Shown here piece by piece: positions 12,051 to 23,993 of a DNA stretch of 64,000 bases (within the stretch, counting starts at the first letter, position 1; every line of letters begins with the position of its first letter). The position numbers were made by a program, and so were the translations under genes. Under the pieces are notes generated by a model that saw nothing but the letters and a program-made list of their open reading frames with translations, searched no databases and was not told where the DNA came from. The stretch is from Cacajao melanocephalus (lineage: Eukaryota; Chordata; Mammalia; Primates; Pitheciidae): NCBI GenBank assembly GCA_963573385.1, contig CAUYLG010076827.1, positions 62,001 through 126,000 of the forward strand. Reading direction: 5' to 3'.

Positions 12051-14215
12051 AAAAAAGAACATCCTTCCCACCTCCCCAGAAAAAGTTTGGAATGGTCCTT
12101 CTAGAGTGACAGCAGCTGAATGGAGAACAATTTTAAATACATTTGTAGCACACCCTTGAATCTGAGACCCTGGATTCAGAGGTGAAATGCAAATAGAGCA
12201 GGTTCTGCCTGTGAAGAGATTCTCCTCCTGACATCTGCTATGAATTTTTTTGGATATATTTTTCCACAGAATACACCTGTGGGATATTTTAACAGGTACA
12301 GTTTCTGCATTTTTATTGGGGAATATGGTGAAAAAGTGGTTTTTAAAACATAATTCAAAAGCCCAACTGATAAACCAATACAAAGTTTGAAATTATGGCT
12401 TGTTTTATCTAACTTTAATTTTCATATTTACTGATGAAAAAGAACTAAATCATCATCTAACAAAATTATTAGCCACTCAAGGAAGCATACTAACTGATCA
12501 TAACAGCTATTTTTCACAGTTGCTTAAAAATGTGTCCGAACAGTTGAATATCATTTTAATTAAACAAATTTGCAATTATGAGTATAATAACTGCCTTGAC
12601 ATTTTTACATTATAGCTTGAGCTAGAAGGAAAAAAATTCTCCTTTTATTGCATGGAGCATGAAACTTAAGTAAAAATATTATTTAAAATAAACAGTGTAA
12701 TTACAGTATGTAAAATGCATAAATCTGGTCACATGTTACAGGGTTCAATTTTAGATTTCCACTTGGTCTAGCCACTGGCCGAGTGAAGCTGCCTGTAGGG
12801 CAGAGTGGTATCCAAGATCTTAGACAATTCCAGCCGTGGAAGAAGGACTCCACACAAACAGGATGCAGGAGCACACCCTGCCTTAGAGGGCCCTGGCTAA
12901 AATCTCTAAGAGACATTTGTTTCTTGAGAAGCACTTGAAACAGCTCTGCTTTGAAGGTTAGAGGAACCTTGAATTTTGGTTTTCTATTAACTACTAGGAT
13001 TTTTCCATCTTGAATATCTATATTGATCTCCTTTACTTAAACTTTGCTAAGAATAGCTTCCATTCAGACTAGTCTTCTTGAGAATTTGATCTGTTTAATA
13101 TTGCTAGATTTATTCCTGTATCAGACATGATAGAAATTTATTTGGGATTCGGATTTAAATAGATTCTCCTGCAGTAGGAATCCCAAAACCAAGACATTCA
13201 ATGCATAGGTATTCATTGATTCAATCTGGGTTAAAAAAAAATTCTAAATATAATCAACTCTTATCTGTTTTCCCAGCAATATGTTCCTCACACCTTCCTT
13301 TCCCAGCTTTCTTTCTCTTATTTTGGGGAGGCTGTTTTTAGTTTGCGAGGTGAGTGGAGGTCAGGTCTAATCTCAAAATACACACTTTGCATTGTATTGC
13401 ACTTTGGTTCCCAAAGAGTGGGTTTTTCCTTTGGAGGAGGCAACTCTGTGTAGCAGGTGAACAGATTCCCCTGCCATAAAAAAGTGAAGGAAAGTAAATG
13501 CAACTTTAAGAAGTCTTCTTCCCCCATATGCTGTATTAAGAAATGCTGATCAAAGCATCGCTCAGATTCCATTCATATTTTCAAGTCTTAATTTGTATGT
13601 TATATCCTTTCTTAAGTTAGACACATTGACTCTACTTGATGAAGTGAATTTAATATGGTTTGTCTTAAGTGCGCCACCCCAGTGCTGGGGAACTCTGACA
13701 GCCAATCATCACATCTGTGTAGTTTTTCCTTCTCAGAGAGGGCCGACAGGAGAGCTTTCAGCCATCTTATTCCAACCTTCAAGTGAGCTATAGGAGGATG
13801 GAAAATCAGAACGCCTAAATGACAGCAACATGAAACTTCCCTGCAGTATTATTCCAAATAACTATTACCAGACGCTTAACTACGAAGAGGCAGGTCTGGT
13901 TTCCAGAGTCAGAATGTTATGCTTACTCCATGAGATACCAACCCTTTGCATAAATCCATCAAATCAAGTATTCTCTAATTATGAACATTTGTGGAATAAA
14001 TATAATTAAAGGCACAACAGGGGGGATATTTAAAGAAACATAATCAGCCAAAGTATTTTCTACCATTGAACTAACTACTAGAATACTACTCTCTGTCAAA
14101 TCCTTATGGGTCTGTGCCTGTTTCTTGACGACGCTATAGTCTCGCTCCTGCAAGAGACTGTACCTTCCGATGGCTTTCATTCCCAGTCTTTGCGCTTTGA
14201 CTTCCACCTCTCAGT
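12051..14215. other. Intronic sequence, no gene assigned
   Basis: Largely non-repetitive. The 12380-12620 segment is AT-rich with homeobox-like words and one 71-codon frame without family features. No splice-flanked exon was recognised. Confidence 0.5.
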
Positions 14216-14219
14216 TTCC

Positions 14220-15290
14220 TCTTCTTAGTTACTCACTCACTCTCTCCACCATCCTGTCCCCTGGGGTCCTTTCCTACCTTACTCTTTGCCTGTTCTAGAC
14301 ATTCACCAGGCATTTAGGTCATGATCAAGAGCAGTACACATTCCAATCCTGGCCTCTCTCTCCTGAGCTCTTGGGGTAACATCCCCCGTGTCCCGCCTCA
14401 AACTCAGGAAGTCCGAAAGTCACCAAATCATCTTCTCCCCCAAAGCACTGCTGCCCCTACTTAATCCTCATCTCAATTCCAACCACCGACCTTTTGGCCA
14501 CACAGGTCAGGACTCTGGGAGCTATGTGGTTTCTTCATCCCCAGTCTCTCCTTTGAGTTGGTCCCCTTTCCCATAGATTTCAGTGCCTGTCTTTTTTTTA
14601 AATTACTGTTATCAGGTTCTCCCCACAAAGGCCCTGCTACTTTCTCAGCCCAGACTCTTATCTCCTCTCACTCAGGCTATTTGTTAAGATTTTCCTTAGC
14701 CTGTTTTCCAGCCGCCAACCTTACCCTTGTCCAACATAGGTAAGATAGATAATCACTTAAAAACTGCACATAGAAGAATTATTTCATGACTCTCCACATT
14801 GTCTACCAGGAAAGCCCACATTAAGGGAATACAGGCCTTTAGTATCTAGGCCCTCATCTCTGCAGCCTCATTTCCCCAACTCTCCCATCTTCCGCTATTA
14901 TGCTGCTCACGCTAATCCACTCTCATGTTTATACATGGATGGCATGTATAAAGACAGCCATATATATTCTGCCTGAAATTTCTTGGCCTCTTTCATATCA
15001 AATTCCTATTTGCTTTTCAAGATTCAGCTGAAACACAATCTGAAATATTTCTTGAGTATTAAAGACAAAGTAAGGTGCTACCCCTGTTTGAAATCATGGT
15101 GGTGCGTTTCTCATTTAAGACATTTTTTCATAATGAATCACATGTATCTGTGTGATACCTCCTATCATACTGTGAGCTCCTTGAGGACAAGCACTCATTT
15201 GTTAAAAGTTATTTTTAGATCTCAGACCATAAATATCACAGATGGCATAGTGCCTTGCCCCTGGTAAGTGTTTAATCCATATATGGGTCA
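14220..15290 (+). mobile_element. L2 LINE fragment(s), 3' region
   Basis: Pyrimidine-rich L2-like sequence ending with the characteristic tail: actgtgagctccttgaggac, aagcactcatttgtt, catagtgccttgcccctggt, aagtgtttaatccat. Upstream words such as tttcatgactctccacattg fit the L2 3' ORF region. Boundaries are approximate and the middle may include other sequence. Confidence 0.55.
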
Positions 15291-16660
15291 TCTCATGTTC
15301 CCTGGAACAGAGATGGATGTGTGACAATCTGACATGGTGTTGATTTTTAGCTGTTCTAGCTATAAGGAAAAGAACCAGTTTCAAGTCATACTGAAATGGC
15401 CACCTCAGCCTCAACTCTGTGGTGCTCCAGAGTTCTCTCACAAGGAAGTTGATCACTTCATCCTCTTATCTTTTCCTTCTTGCCCTCTTCCGGTGCCTGA
15501 AGTCTGCAATTGCATGTGTTTGAGAAATCATGTGATCTCAGGTGATGGCAATGCACATCAAACCAGCTTAAACAACAGGAGAATTACCACTGGCTCAGGG
15601 AATCTGAGGAAGGACTGGATAACCAAGCTGTGGGAAGGGCAGCATGCAGCTGGGTGCCAGGACACCAGGGAACCAGGGACTCAGGCACACCAGCACTTTC
15701 CCTCCAACTCTCATCTCTGTTCACCACATTCTCCCTTTGATGGGAAACGTGTCCAGGGATGGTTCCTAGGTACTCACAGCTTCAGCCGCTGGAGGAGTCA
15801 CCCAAGCTCCCTTTGGTTTTCTGTCCAAATATTATAAAGAAGAGGCCTTGCCTGCCCAGCTTTGCTGGGTGCCCATCCTCAGAAGTGTCCAGGGGCGTGG
15901 GGTCCCACTCTGCCGACACGGAGGCTCCCTTACTGACCATGCATTTCGGGGAAGAAGCTGCTTCTAGAAACGGGTTCTGACAGCCCGGGCCAGAGGTTCA
16001 CTATTGCTAGCACTCTAAAGGATGGCCTTGGGACACATGGTTTGGAAATTACACCTTTAAGAGACCTAAAGTTTCTCGGCCTTCCCTGTACAGACAAGCT
16101 TTATTCTTCCTTTCATGTTACCTTCCTTCAGAAATTTTCCCTACTCCTTATCTGTGGCAAATAAACAAACAAACTTACACACAAACACGTTACAATTTGA
16201 CTCCTTGAATTTCTATCCAACCCTGTGATTTCCCCTCTTCCTATCAGAAAGGGTTTCCCAGGTAACTGTGAATAATTTACATATTTCCTGCGGTTTTCTG
16301 ATCCTGGAAGCTAAAGAGTTTTAAACTATATTTTGTATAGGATATGATCAACCTTGTCAAAAGCACATTTGTTTTTTGCTTTCCTTCTTTTTCCCTATCT
16401 GAAATTTGGCCTGAACCAAATTATTTTTAAATCGGCAGTTTACTTAGAACCCAACTTACTGTATCCCCAAGTTCTGTTTCTCAGGAGTATTCTCCAGCCC
16501 AGTCGGTTTCTCCCTTTTAAGAAATCATCGTAACGGACAGTAAAGAGTTCTGGTCACCTAGCTGGAAAACACTGTCACCTGAGGTTAAGTGGTGGCCTGT
16601 ATAGCAAGTTAGGTCAGTTACATCTGGAGAAAAAATATTACAACATATGTTGTTGCTGGA
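15291..16660. other. Intronic sequence, contains a long chance frame
   Basis: Holds the longest open frame of the window (15334-15837 plus strand, 167 codons). Its translation is Ser/His/Pro-rich with no recognised domain, it has no exon-like flanks, and its central part resembles an unclassified interspersed repeat. I do not call it a gene. Confidence 0.5.
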
Positions 16661-16667
16661 ATTTCTT

Positions 16668-16850
16668 TCTATTTATCATTAATTCATCAAAAATATGTAT
16701 TGAATACTTACTCTATTCTATATATCAAATATAGTGGAAAGCTAACGACCCAGTACTTAACAATAACCCAGTGCAATGATGAAAAGCCATATAAATATCA
16801 TGCAATGTGGCAACTGCTGTAACAGAGAAATGGGTTAGAAATGCTTATTC
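16668..16850 (-). mobile_element. L2 LINE 3'-end relic
   Basis: taattcatcaaaaatatgta followed by ttgaatacttactctattc is a decayed reverse-complement L2 tail ('attcaacaaatatttattgagcacctactatgtgcc'), then a diverged body. Confidence 0.55.
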
Positions 16851-17196
16851 CATCACCACTGCAGAACTTCAAAAATTGCATGCCATGTGCATTGCTGGAC
16901 AGGCAATCTGCTAGGACACATTAGCATGTTTAATGAATTCTGAGATAAGCAATTACTCTAGTAAAATTCTGTGTAAAACGTCTAGCCCACAGCTGTCATG
17001 CCTTATATAAATATTTCACCTGTTTAATTTTCACTACCAGTTTCTTCTTTCTTCATCTTACTACTGTTATTTCCTTTAGGGGGAAGTGGAAGCACAGAAA
17101 AACAGACATATCTGTCAAACACAGAATCCAAAAACTACTGTAGGGTATGCCTTCCTTCCCAAGAAGTGTAACACAAATTAGGCTCATCTTATAAAA
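16851..17196. other. Unassigned intronic sequence
   Basis: Nothing recognised in this interval. Confidence 0.5.
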
Positions 17197-17198
17197 TA

Positions 17199-17641
17199 CA
17201 GTCATGCACGGCATAATGGCATTTCAGTCAAGGAAAGACTGCATATGTAATGAGGGTCCCATAAGATTACAATGGAGCTGAAAGCTACCTATTGCCTAGT
17301 GACATTATAGTCAATGTAAAGTTACAGAGCAACACGTTACTCATGCATTTGTGGTGATATGGTGTAAACAAACCTACTATGCTGTCACTTGTATAAAGTG
17401 TCTTTAGATATGTCAGATACACATATACTTAACATAGTGTTACAACTGCCTACAGTATTCAATACAATAACATGCTGTGCAGGTTTGTAGCCTAGAAGCA
17501 ACAGGCTACACCATACCCCATACAGCCTATATGCGTAGTAGGCTGTACCTTCTAGGTTTGTACTGTACACTGTATAATACTTGCATAACAAAATGACAAA
17601 TTTCTCAGAGTGTATCCGCATCATTAAGCGATGCATGACTA
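17199..17641. mobile_element. Tigger-type (TcMar, MER6-like) DNA transposon, both ends present
   Basis: A 443-bp nonautonomous element. The left end cagtcatgcacggc (17199-17212) is mirrored by gcgatgcatgacta at the right end (17628-17641), giving terminal inverted repeats with a few mismatches. Both ends are flanked by the dinucleotide TA (17197-17198 and 17642-17643), the hallmark target duplication of Tc1/mariner elements. Internal words (acaggctacaccatacccca, caacatgctgt-type) fit the family of 'cagtcatgcgtcgctta' elements. It has no transposase. Confidence 0.82.
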
Positions 17642-17649
17642 TAGTTATG

Positions 17650-20600
17650 TTCACAAAAAATTATTAGGCAGCTAGAATTTTGTTTTGTCCTCATTTCTGA
17701 ACTGTGCTTCCATGGAAAAGAATTTAGCTGAAACTGAGATCTAATCAGGTCTGAAGTGAGATCTCCAAACCTTTATTTGCATGGGTTTACCTGGAGGGGA
17801 AAGCCTAAGGAGGATTTGGGAGCAGGGCTTTGTGAGGCTGGTAGAAAGGTGGGGCTCAAAGCTGAGTTGCTTAAGTCTCAGGTGACAAGTTGACAGTGGG
17901 AAAAGGCACAGTTCTGAAATATGATGGGACACCATGATGGCCCCAAAGCTTCCATGGTGTCCCCTGGGGGCCCAATGGGAGTGACGGTCATGTCCAGTGG
18001 AAGTTAGCTTGCTGTGGACACCCCCTGGGACCTCCAAAAATACTTTTAAGAGCCTCTGCGGGATACTGGGATCCATGACAGCACTTGAGATATCTGAGTA
18101 TGAGCACTATTACAAACCCTCATCTGGACCCGCGGGCTGGGGATGTCTGAGTTTGAGAACTCATTTCCTAAGTGTCTGACTAGTGCCTTTTCCTTGAGGT
18201 GGTTCCCACTAGAAAATAGGGATTCCCTTATTTGTACTAGGCTTCCTTCAGGCGTTCTCTTCTTCCTGTGAATTTCATGAACATCCTACCTTGCTTTTTC
18301 CTTACTAGACACCCAATTAAATTCCAATCATGATGACACCTTCCCTGGCTCTAAACTACACAGGAATATGTAGATCACTATGAAGCTGTAGACTATTAAA
18401 CAAAACAGAAACAAAACAAAACAAAAAAACAGGTGAAGCCCCTGTAAACTGGTTTTCTAACTGCTGGATGCCTGGATGTGCTAACTTAACCGTCCCCATC
18501 ACCTGAACATCTGAGGTTCAGCCTCGCTGTGACTCCAAGCCCAGTCCCACCTCTCAGGAGAGACCATTCGGAGCCTGGCCAGTTGCTCACCTTTAGGGCA
18601 TGCAGGCAGCCCTGCCGATGATTCTGCTGTAACAGCAGGATCCCATATCCCAGGAAGTGGCCTCCACATTCCTCTATAACTGTGCCTTACCTTGGACTCT
18701 ACTCTGCCAGTAACTGGATTGCTGTTCCCCCTAAGCCTTATTTCTCTGTGACACTCATCTGTCCTACCACACATGTCCACAGTACCCCACTGGTCACTTA
18801 CCTTTCTACCAAACATCCCTCCTAAGACAGACACCCAGGATCATCGGTGCCATTAAGACCATTGGCAGACATCTGGGCATGACATCAGTCTCTCCCCCAG
18901 AAGCTGACTTCATCCCCATCTGTGCTGGCCCCTTGCCTTCTTTGATTCACCCTCCTGGCCGCTACTGGAGCCTCAGTTATGAGCAAGTTAAAGAAAAGAA
19001 TTAGGGTAAGAGACGTGGGAGATGCCCCAGCCTGCACCCCCGTGTGAGTCACGGCCCTTGCTTGTGTGATCCTGGAGCCCAGCTTGTTTCTTGCTCTGGA
19101 GAAGACCAGCAACATGAAGCCCAAGTCTGCCAGAGGCATCTGTGCTGCTCAGAAATGTGAATTGGTGAAGGGTGACTCCAATAGGTGTCACCTGCTTATC
19201 CTTGAGACTTTCTCACAAATCACAGGCCTGTCTTTAGAGACCTAACTCCAAGATCTATAATTAAGATAATTGTCCCTCTGAAGTTGTAAGGGCCAGCCTA
19301 TATCCAAATTCACAAATCTCTTCATTAACAAGACAATATCATTAACTGTGGGAGCTATGGTACATTCAAGGCCGAGCGACGTGTGGGATGGGATAAACTC
19401 AGGAACTGACACAGGTGGATGGGCGGTGGGTTGGCAGGAGTGATGAGGGGCAGACTCGCATGCTGGCTCTGGATATGGAATTTGGGTGGTAGCCAGAAGG
19501 AAGGGATCTTGTCAACATAGGCAACAAGTTTAAAGACCTCACACATTTCAGAGTCTCACTCATAACTGCCTAAAATGAGGGGGTGGGGCCGCTTTGCTCT
19601 ACCCCATTTGTGACAGCAATTCTGTGGCTTATATCACATTGCAATTTGCCCTTAATGTGCTTTTAACTTGCTTCAATCTGATTATTACCGTCAGGGCATG
19701 GGACAGGGAACATCAAAGGATGAGTGTTACTCTCATCCCTCATCTTGGAAAGTAGCATTCCATCTCCACACTACAAAAAGGTGCCCAGGATGCCAAGGGA
19801 AGACAACAGCCAAAGACTCACTGAAAACTACGAAGTGAAAGTTAAAAAGGATTTCACAAGGTGTGCATTACCACAGCAGATCACTGAAGATACAGCTCCT
19901 TAAGCGCCTGGCCTCTCTCTCTGCCTAGCTGCTGTCGAGCAGTCTCTCTGCCTCTGCCCTGCTCTCTGCAGAGACACTACTCCTAGGACCCTGCCAGGGT
20001 AGCGCTGAAGGGAATCTCGAAGAATCTTTAGGCAAATGTCATGTGCAGGGCGACAAGGAGGAACAAGGTATTTGGGACTGAACTAACTGTGATTTAATTC
20101 GGCTAACGCTGGTGTCAAACAGGGCTGCTATGTGACGGGGATGAGATGCACCCATCGGAAGCTGTAAAAAGAAAGCTCGGGGAAGGAGGAAAGGGAAAGG
20201 AAGAAGGGAAAAACGGATATCCAAGCTAAAAACAGTTCTTGAGAATTGCTTTCTGGGCTGTCTGAACCACCACAACCAAAGTTCTTATACGCACACCACC
20301 AGCATTACAATAAAAATGGAAAAGAAAAGAGAACAGCCAGGAGAGTTCTAAAGAGGCCTGGCAGCCTCTGCTGCTGTCAATTTCAAGGGGACACAACTTC
20401 TGACAAGCTCCCTGCGCCCATGGCTCTCTCAAGATTAGCTGTCGTTGGCTTTTCAGTGTTGGGCAATCTTTAAGTTCAGATAACTGCACTTATTCAGCTC
20501 TGTCCAGAGAAATAAGACCAGGATGTGATTTGCAAACCAGAAATGTCATCTCATCTGCCATTGTCCCAGCATTTTCCCAACACAGGACCCAGAGAACATC

Positions 20601-20870
20601 CACACTGGCTATGTAACTCTGCTGACCAGCACTGATGCTACTTTACAAAGTAGTTTTAATTAAAAATTTACTCCTTAAATTGCAGGAATAACATGCACCA
20701 TTTCAGAATGACAGTTTCACACAACGTCTCATTCTGTTTCCCTTCATCAGCAGAACTTCCCAGTTATAGGTATCTGGCTGCCAAGTCCAAGGCTCCCAGC
20801 TGTACTGAGGTTATTCTTTATTTTAAAGAACAAGTTAGATTGACTATGACACTTACTTGTTTTTTACTCT
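17650..20870. other. Intronic sequence, no gene assigned
   Basis: About 3.2 kb of complex sequence. Several 60-110 codon frames occur on both strands (17741-18076, 18499-18834, 18885-19139, 20226-20489) without recognised domains or splice context. A short A-rich CAAAA tract lies at 18398-18431. Confidence 0.5.
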
Positions 20871-20879
20871 AATAGCTAA

Positions 20880-21095
20880 CTCGTTTTTTGGAACTCTGTG
20901 ATTTTCAAAACATTTCACATACATAGTGTCATCTAGTTTTCATAGCTTCCATTAGCAGATGATATTACTCCTGGTGGTAGATGAGGAAACTAAGGCTCAG
21001 AAAGTCCCAACATCACACATCTAAGATGTCAAAAGTCAGGACTCACTCATGTCTTCCAATTCTAAATTCTGAGCTCTTCCACTAAACCACATTGA
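20880..21095 (-). mobile_element. MIR element
   Basis: Reverse-complement MIR: cattagcagatgatattact, gtagatgaggaaactaaggc, tcagaaagtcccaacatcac, ctgagctcttccactaaacc. Confidence 0.75.
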
Positions 21096-21244
21096 CTCGA
21101 CTTTTCATGACATAAACTATTTCCAGTCATTTAATTACAGTTCCTCTAAGGAAGGAAGAAGGACTAGTTAACCATCCACCAAGCATTGTGTAGTAAGTCT
21201 CCCTCCACCGATATAAACATTGCAGGAAAGTGAAAATGAGCTAT

Positions 21245-21668
21245 TGTCTTAGTCTGTTCCTGCTGCTACAACAAAATATTTTAGATTGAGTAATTGATAC
21301 ACAATAGAAGTTTATTGCTCACTGTTCTGGGGGCTGGGAAGTCCAACATCAAAGTGCCAGCACACTTGGTTTCTGGTGGAGGCTGTCTCACTCCACTTCA
21401 TAGATGGCTCCTCTTATTCGTCCGCTGAGGGACATGGCGGAGGGACAAAGGACAAAAGGGATGAACACTGTGTCCTCCCCATGGTGGAAGAGATGGAAGG
21501 AGCAGGCAGCTCTCTGAAGCCTCTTCTATAAGGGCACTGATCCCATTCATGAGGGCAGAGCCCTCATGACAAAATCATTTCCCAAGAGCCTCTCCTCTTA
21601 ATACCACCACAGTAGAGATTACATTTCGACATGAATTCTGGAGGAACACAAACATTCAAACCACAGCA
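21245..21668 (-). mobile_element. MLT1-type solo LTR (ERVL-MaLR), antisense
   Basis: Reads tgtcttagtctgttcctgct, gaagtttattgctcactgtt, ctgggggctgggaagtccaa, ccctcatgacaaaatcattt and gaattctggaggaacacaaa, the reverse complement of an MLT1-like LTR, ending near ccacagca. It contains a perfect hairpin at 21547-21569 that belongs to the family sequence. Confidence 0.82.
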
Positions 21669-22668
21669 GCTACTATGCCACAGGCCTCTAAGGAGTTTCC
21701 ATTATGCAGAATAGCCTAGAAAAGTTTAAATGCAAATAGAGAATAAAAGCTAAGAATGGGCCAACAATAAGGCGCAGTTACACAGAGTTCTATACATGGA
21801 GCTGACTGTTGGAGGATGGGGGAAAGAGGAAGGCAGGGTAAATAATCTGGTGAGCCCTCCAGGTTGAAATTACTCTGCCAATGGCTTCCTGCTCTGGCAA
21901 GTAGGGCTGGGCTGTTTTATACATGGCCCCTAATGAGACTGACAATAGATTCTTAACCCAATGGTGGTCCATGCGCCCAGCACCTCAGGAGGCAGCCTGA
22001 TGCAAGGGGATCTGCCCAAAAGGCATGATGGTGTTTAGCTCAGTCATCAGGCTATTTCTCTCCAGAATTTGTGCTGGATAATGAAGCAGACTGGCTAGAA
22101 AAGACTGCAGATAACGTAGAGAGAAGAGATGTTAATGTGTGTGTGGAGGGGAAGTAGAGGACATAGACTGGCTAGCAGAAGGAAGGACAGAAACAGAGCC
22201 AGAGGCACCCAGCGGCTGAGGGTCTCTGGCCCTTCGACCTCCCTCAGTTCCTAAGAGCTTTCCAGTTTTGATTAAGGTGTATCCTCAAATAAACCCCCTT
22301 TGTCTTAAAGCACCCACCATGAGTGGATCTATCCTGGCAACAGTTTATGGAAACCAAGGGTTTCTATGACAGGTAGTTTAACTAGAGTCGGGACTGTATA
22401 CATCTCATTCATAAGGGATTAGAAGGAAGACAGACACACAGAGCCTGCTATTCTGCCTCCTTGGTAAGCCTTCCCAGACTGAAGGCCTCTTTCCTCTGAA
22501 TCTGTAGCCCTGGATGATGGGTACCTTCCATTTCAAGTCAATCAAAGTTTCCTGAGTATTGATTATGTGCAAGAAACTGGGAAGGCCATTGATTAGGCTT
22601 AACCAGCCTTGTCACCTCATGCTTTTTATTGCTGTTTCACTTTTCACATGTTATTTAGCTCCATAAAA
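21669..22668. other. Unassigned intronic sequence
   Basis: Complex sequence; 22535-22600 has weak L2-like words (tcctgagtattgattatgtg). No exon recognised. Confidence 0.45.
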
Positions 22669-22680
22669 ACTGGGATCTTG

Positions 22681-22962
22681 GACAGGTGTAGTGGTTCACA
22701 CCTGTAATCCCAAAATTTTGGGAGGTCAAGGAGAGAGGATCACTTGAGGCCAGGAGTTCAAAACCAGCCTGGGCAACAAAGCAAGACCTCCATCTCTACA
22801 AAAAAAAAAAAAAAAAACCAGCCAAGTGTGGTGGCGCACACCTGTAGTCCTAGCTACTTGGAAGACTGAGGTAGAAAGACCACCTGAATCTAGGAGTTGC
22901 ACTCCAGCCTGAGCAACAGAGCAAAGCCCTGTCTCAAAAAACAAAAACAAACAAACAAAAAC
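22681..22962 (+). mobile_element. AluJ-like element with partial right arm
   Basis: Diverged head (gacaggtgtagtggttcaca), central A-run (22799-22817), and a right arm that has lost a block before tgcactccagcctgagcaac. The flanks actgggatcttg (22669-22680) and accggtatcttg (22963-22974) look like a target-site duplication with two mismatches. Confidence 0.92.
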
Positions 22963-22974
22963 ACCGGTATCTTG

Positions 22975-23758
22975 CCTCCACACCCTTATGACCCCACAGC
23001 AATTAGCCCAGTGTTTCCATTTTTTTCCAAAAATCAATTGGTAATTTATTTATGGCATGTCTCTTTGCATGAAGTTTAAGGAAGTCTAGAAGTGGTAGTG
23101 CCTAAATCAGAAGCTACTTAGTTCACTTGAAAGAGAAAGTAAAGAAGGACACTGATGCGTAAGAGAAGGCCGGAGGCCTGTCCACCTGACCCACATGGCT
23201 AGTAGACCCTAGGCAGGCATGTGACTCAAGTGGAGCCCATCTACCACTGCCTCTGATCTGGCAGGAAAAGGTGAGTTAGGCTAATCAGGTCCCTTTGTTG
23301 AGACCATCAGAATCAGGCAAGGGACTTGGAGTTGGTGCTGATTGCTGGAAAGTGAAGGTCACGTGGACTCATGGCCTGGGGAGGGTATTCTGAACTCTGT
23401 ATAAGACAAAAAAAAAAAGAGCAGAATCTACACAGTGGGAAGGTGGGGAGAGACAGAGTGAGTGTGAGAAAATGAAACAGAATAGGGAAGTGGTAATATC
23501 ATGCAAAGAGTGAAGGTCAGACCCTTAAACTGCCTCAGCTCCTGCTCTTTCCAAAGCTTGGTTAGTTAGTCCAGCTTGTCTTATGCTTGAGCAAGAGGGT
23601 CTCTCTGTTCCTTGGGACCACAAGAGCCCCCATTAGAATACCTCCTTCTGTGATGTGTTCTATCCCTTCTCCCCACTGCTCATGACATAAAATGAAGCAC
23701 AATTTTTAAAAACAATTTTTATAAGAAGCATACGACATTCTCCACTAAAGAAAAATCC
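22975..23758. other. Unassigned intronic sequence
   Basis: Nothing recognised apart from a short poly-A run near 23408-23418. Confidence 0.5.
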
Positions 23759-23993
23759 CAGTGGTTCTCAAACTGGGGGCAGTTTTGCTTACCAAGGAGG
23801 CACTGGAGACATTTTTGATTGTCCTAAGTGTGTGTGTGTGCAAATGGGTGTGTGTGTGTACGTGCATGCGGTAGGAAGGCTGTTCCTAGTATCTAGTGAG
23901 TAAAGGCCAGGAGTTCTGCTAAACATCTTATAATGCACAGGACAAAGAGCTACTGGGCCCAAAATATCAGTAGTGCAGAGGTTAAAAAACTCT
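23759..23993 (+). mobile_element. MER5A (hAT-Charlie nonautonomous DNA element)
   Basis: Starts cagtggttctcaaactgggg, then gcactggagacatttttgat, gtatctagtgagtaaaggcc, aggagttctgctaaacatct, tataatgcacaggacaaaga and cccaaaatatcagtagtgca, which matches MER5A in order. A GT-rich microsatellite (about 23829-23865) has expanded inside it. Confidence 0.88.

Noticed and set aside
12400..12615. 71-codon frame with a protein-like composition
   Set aside because: AT-rich region, no domain, no splice sites; likely chance.
15334..15837. Longest open frame in the window (167 codons, plus strand)
   Set aside because: No recognised domain, unremarkable composition, no promoter or splice signals, and part of it looks repeat-derived. 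A frame of this length is expected by chance in 64 kb.
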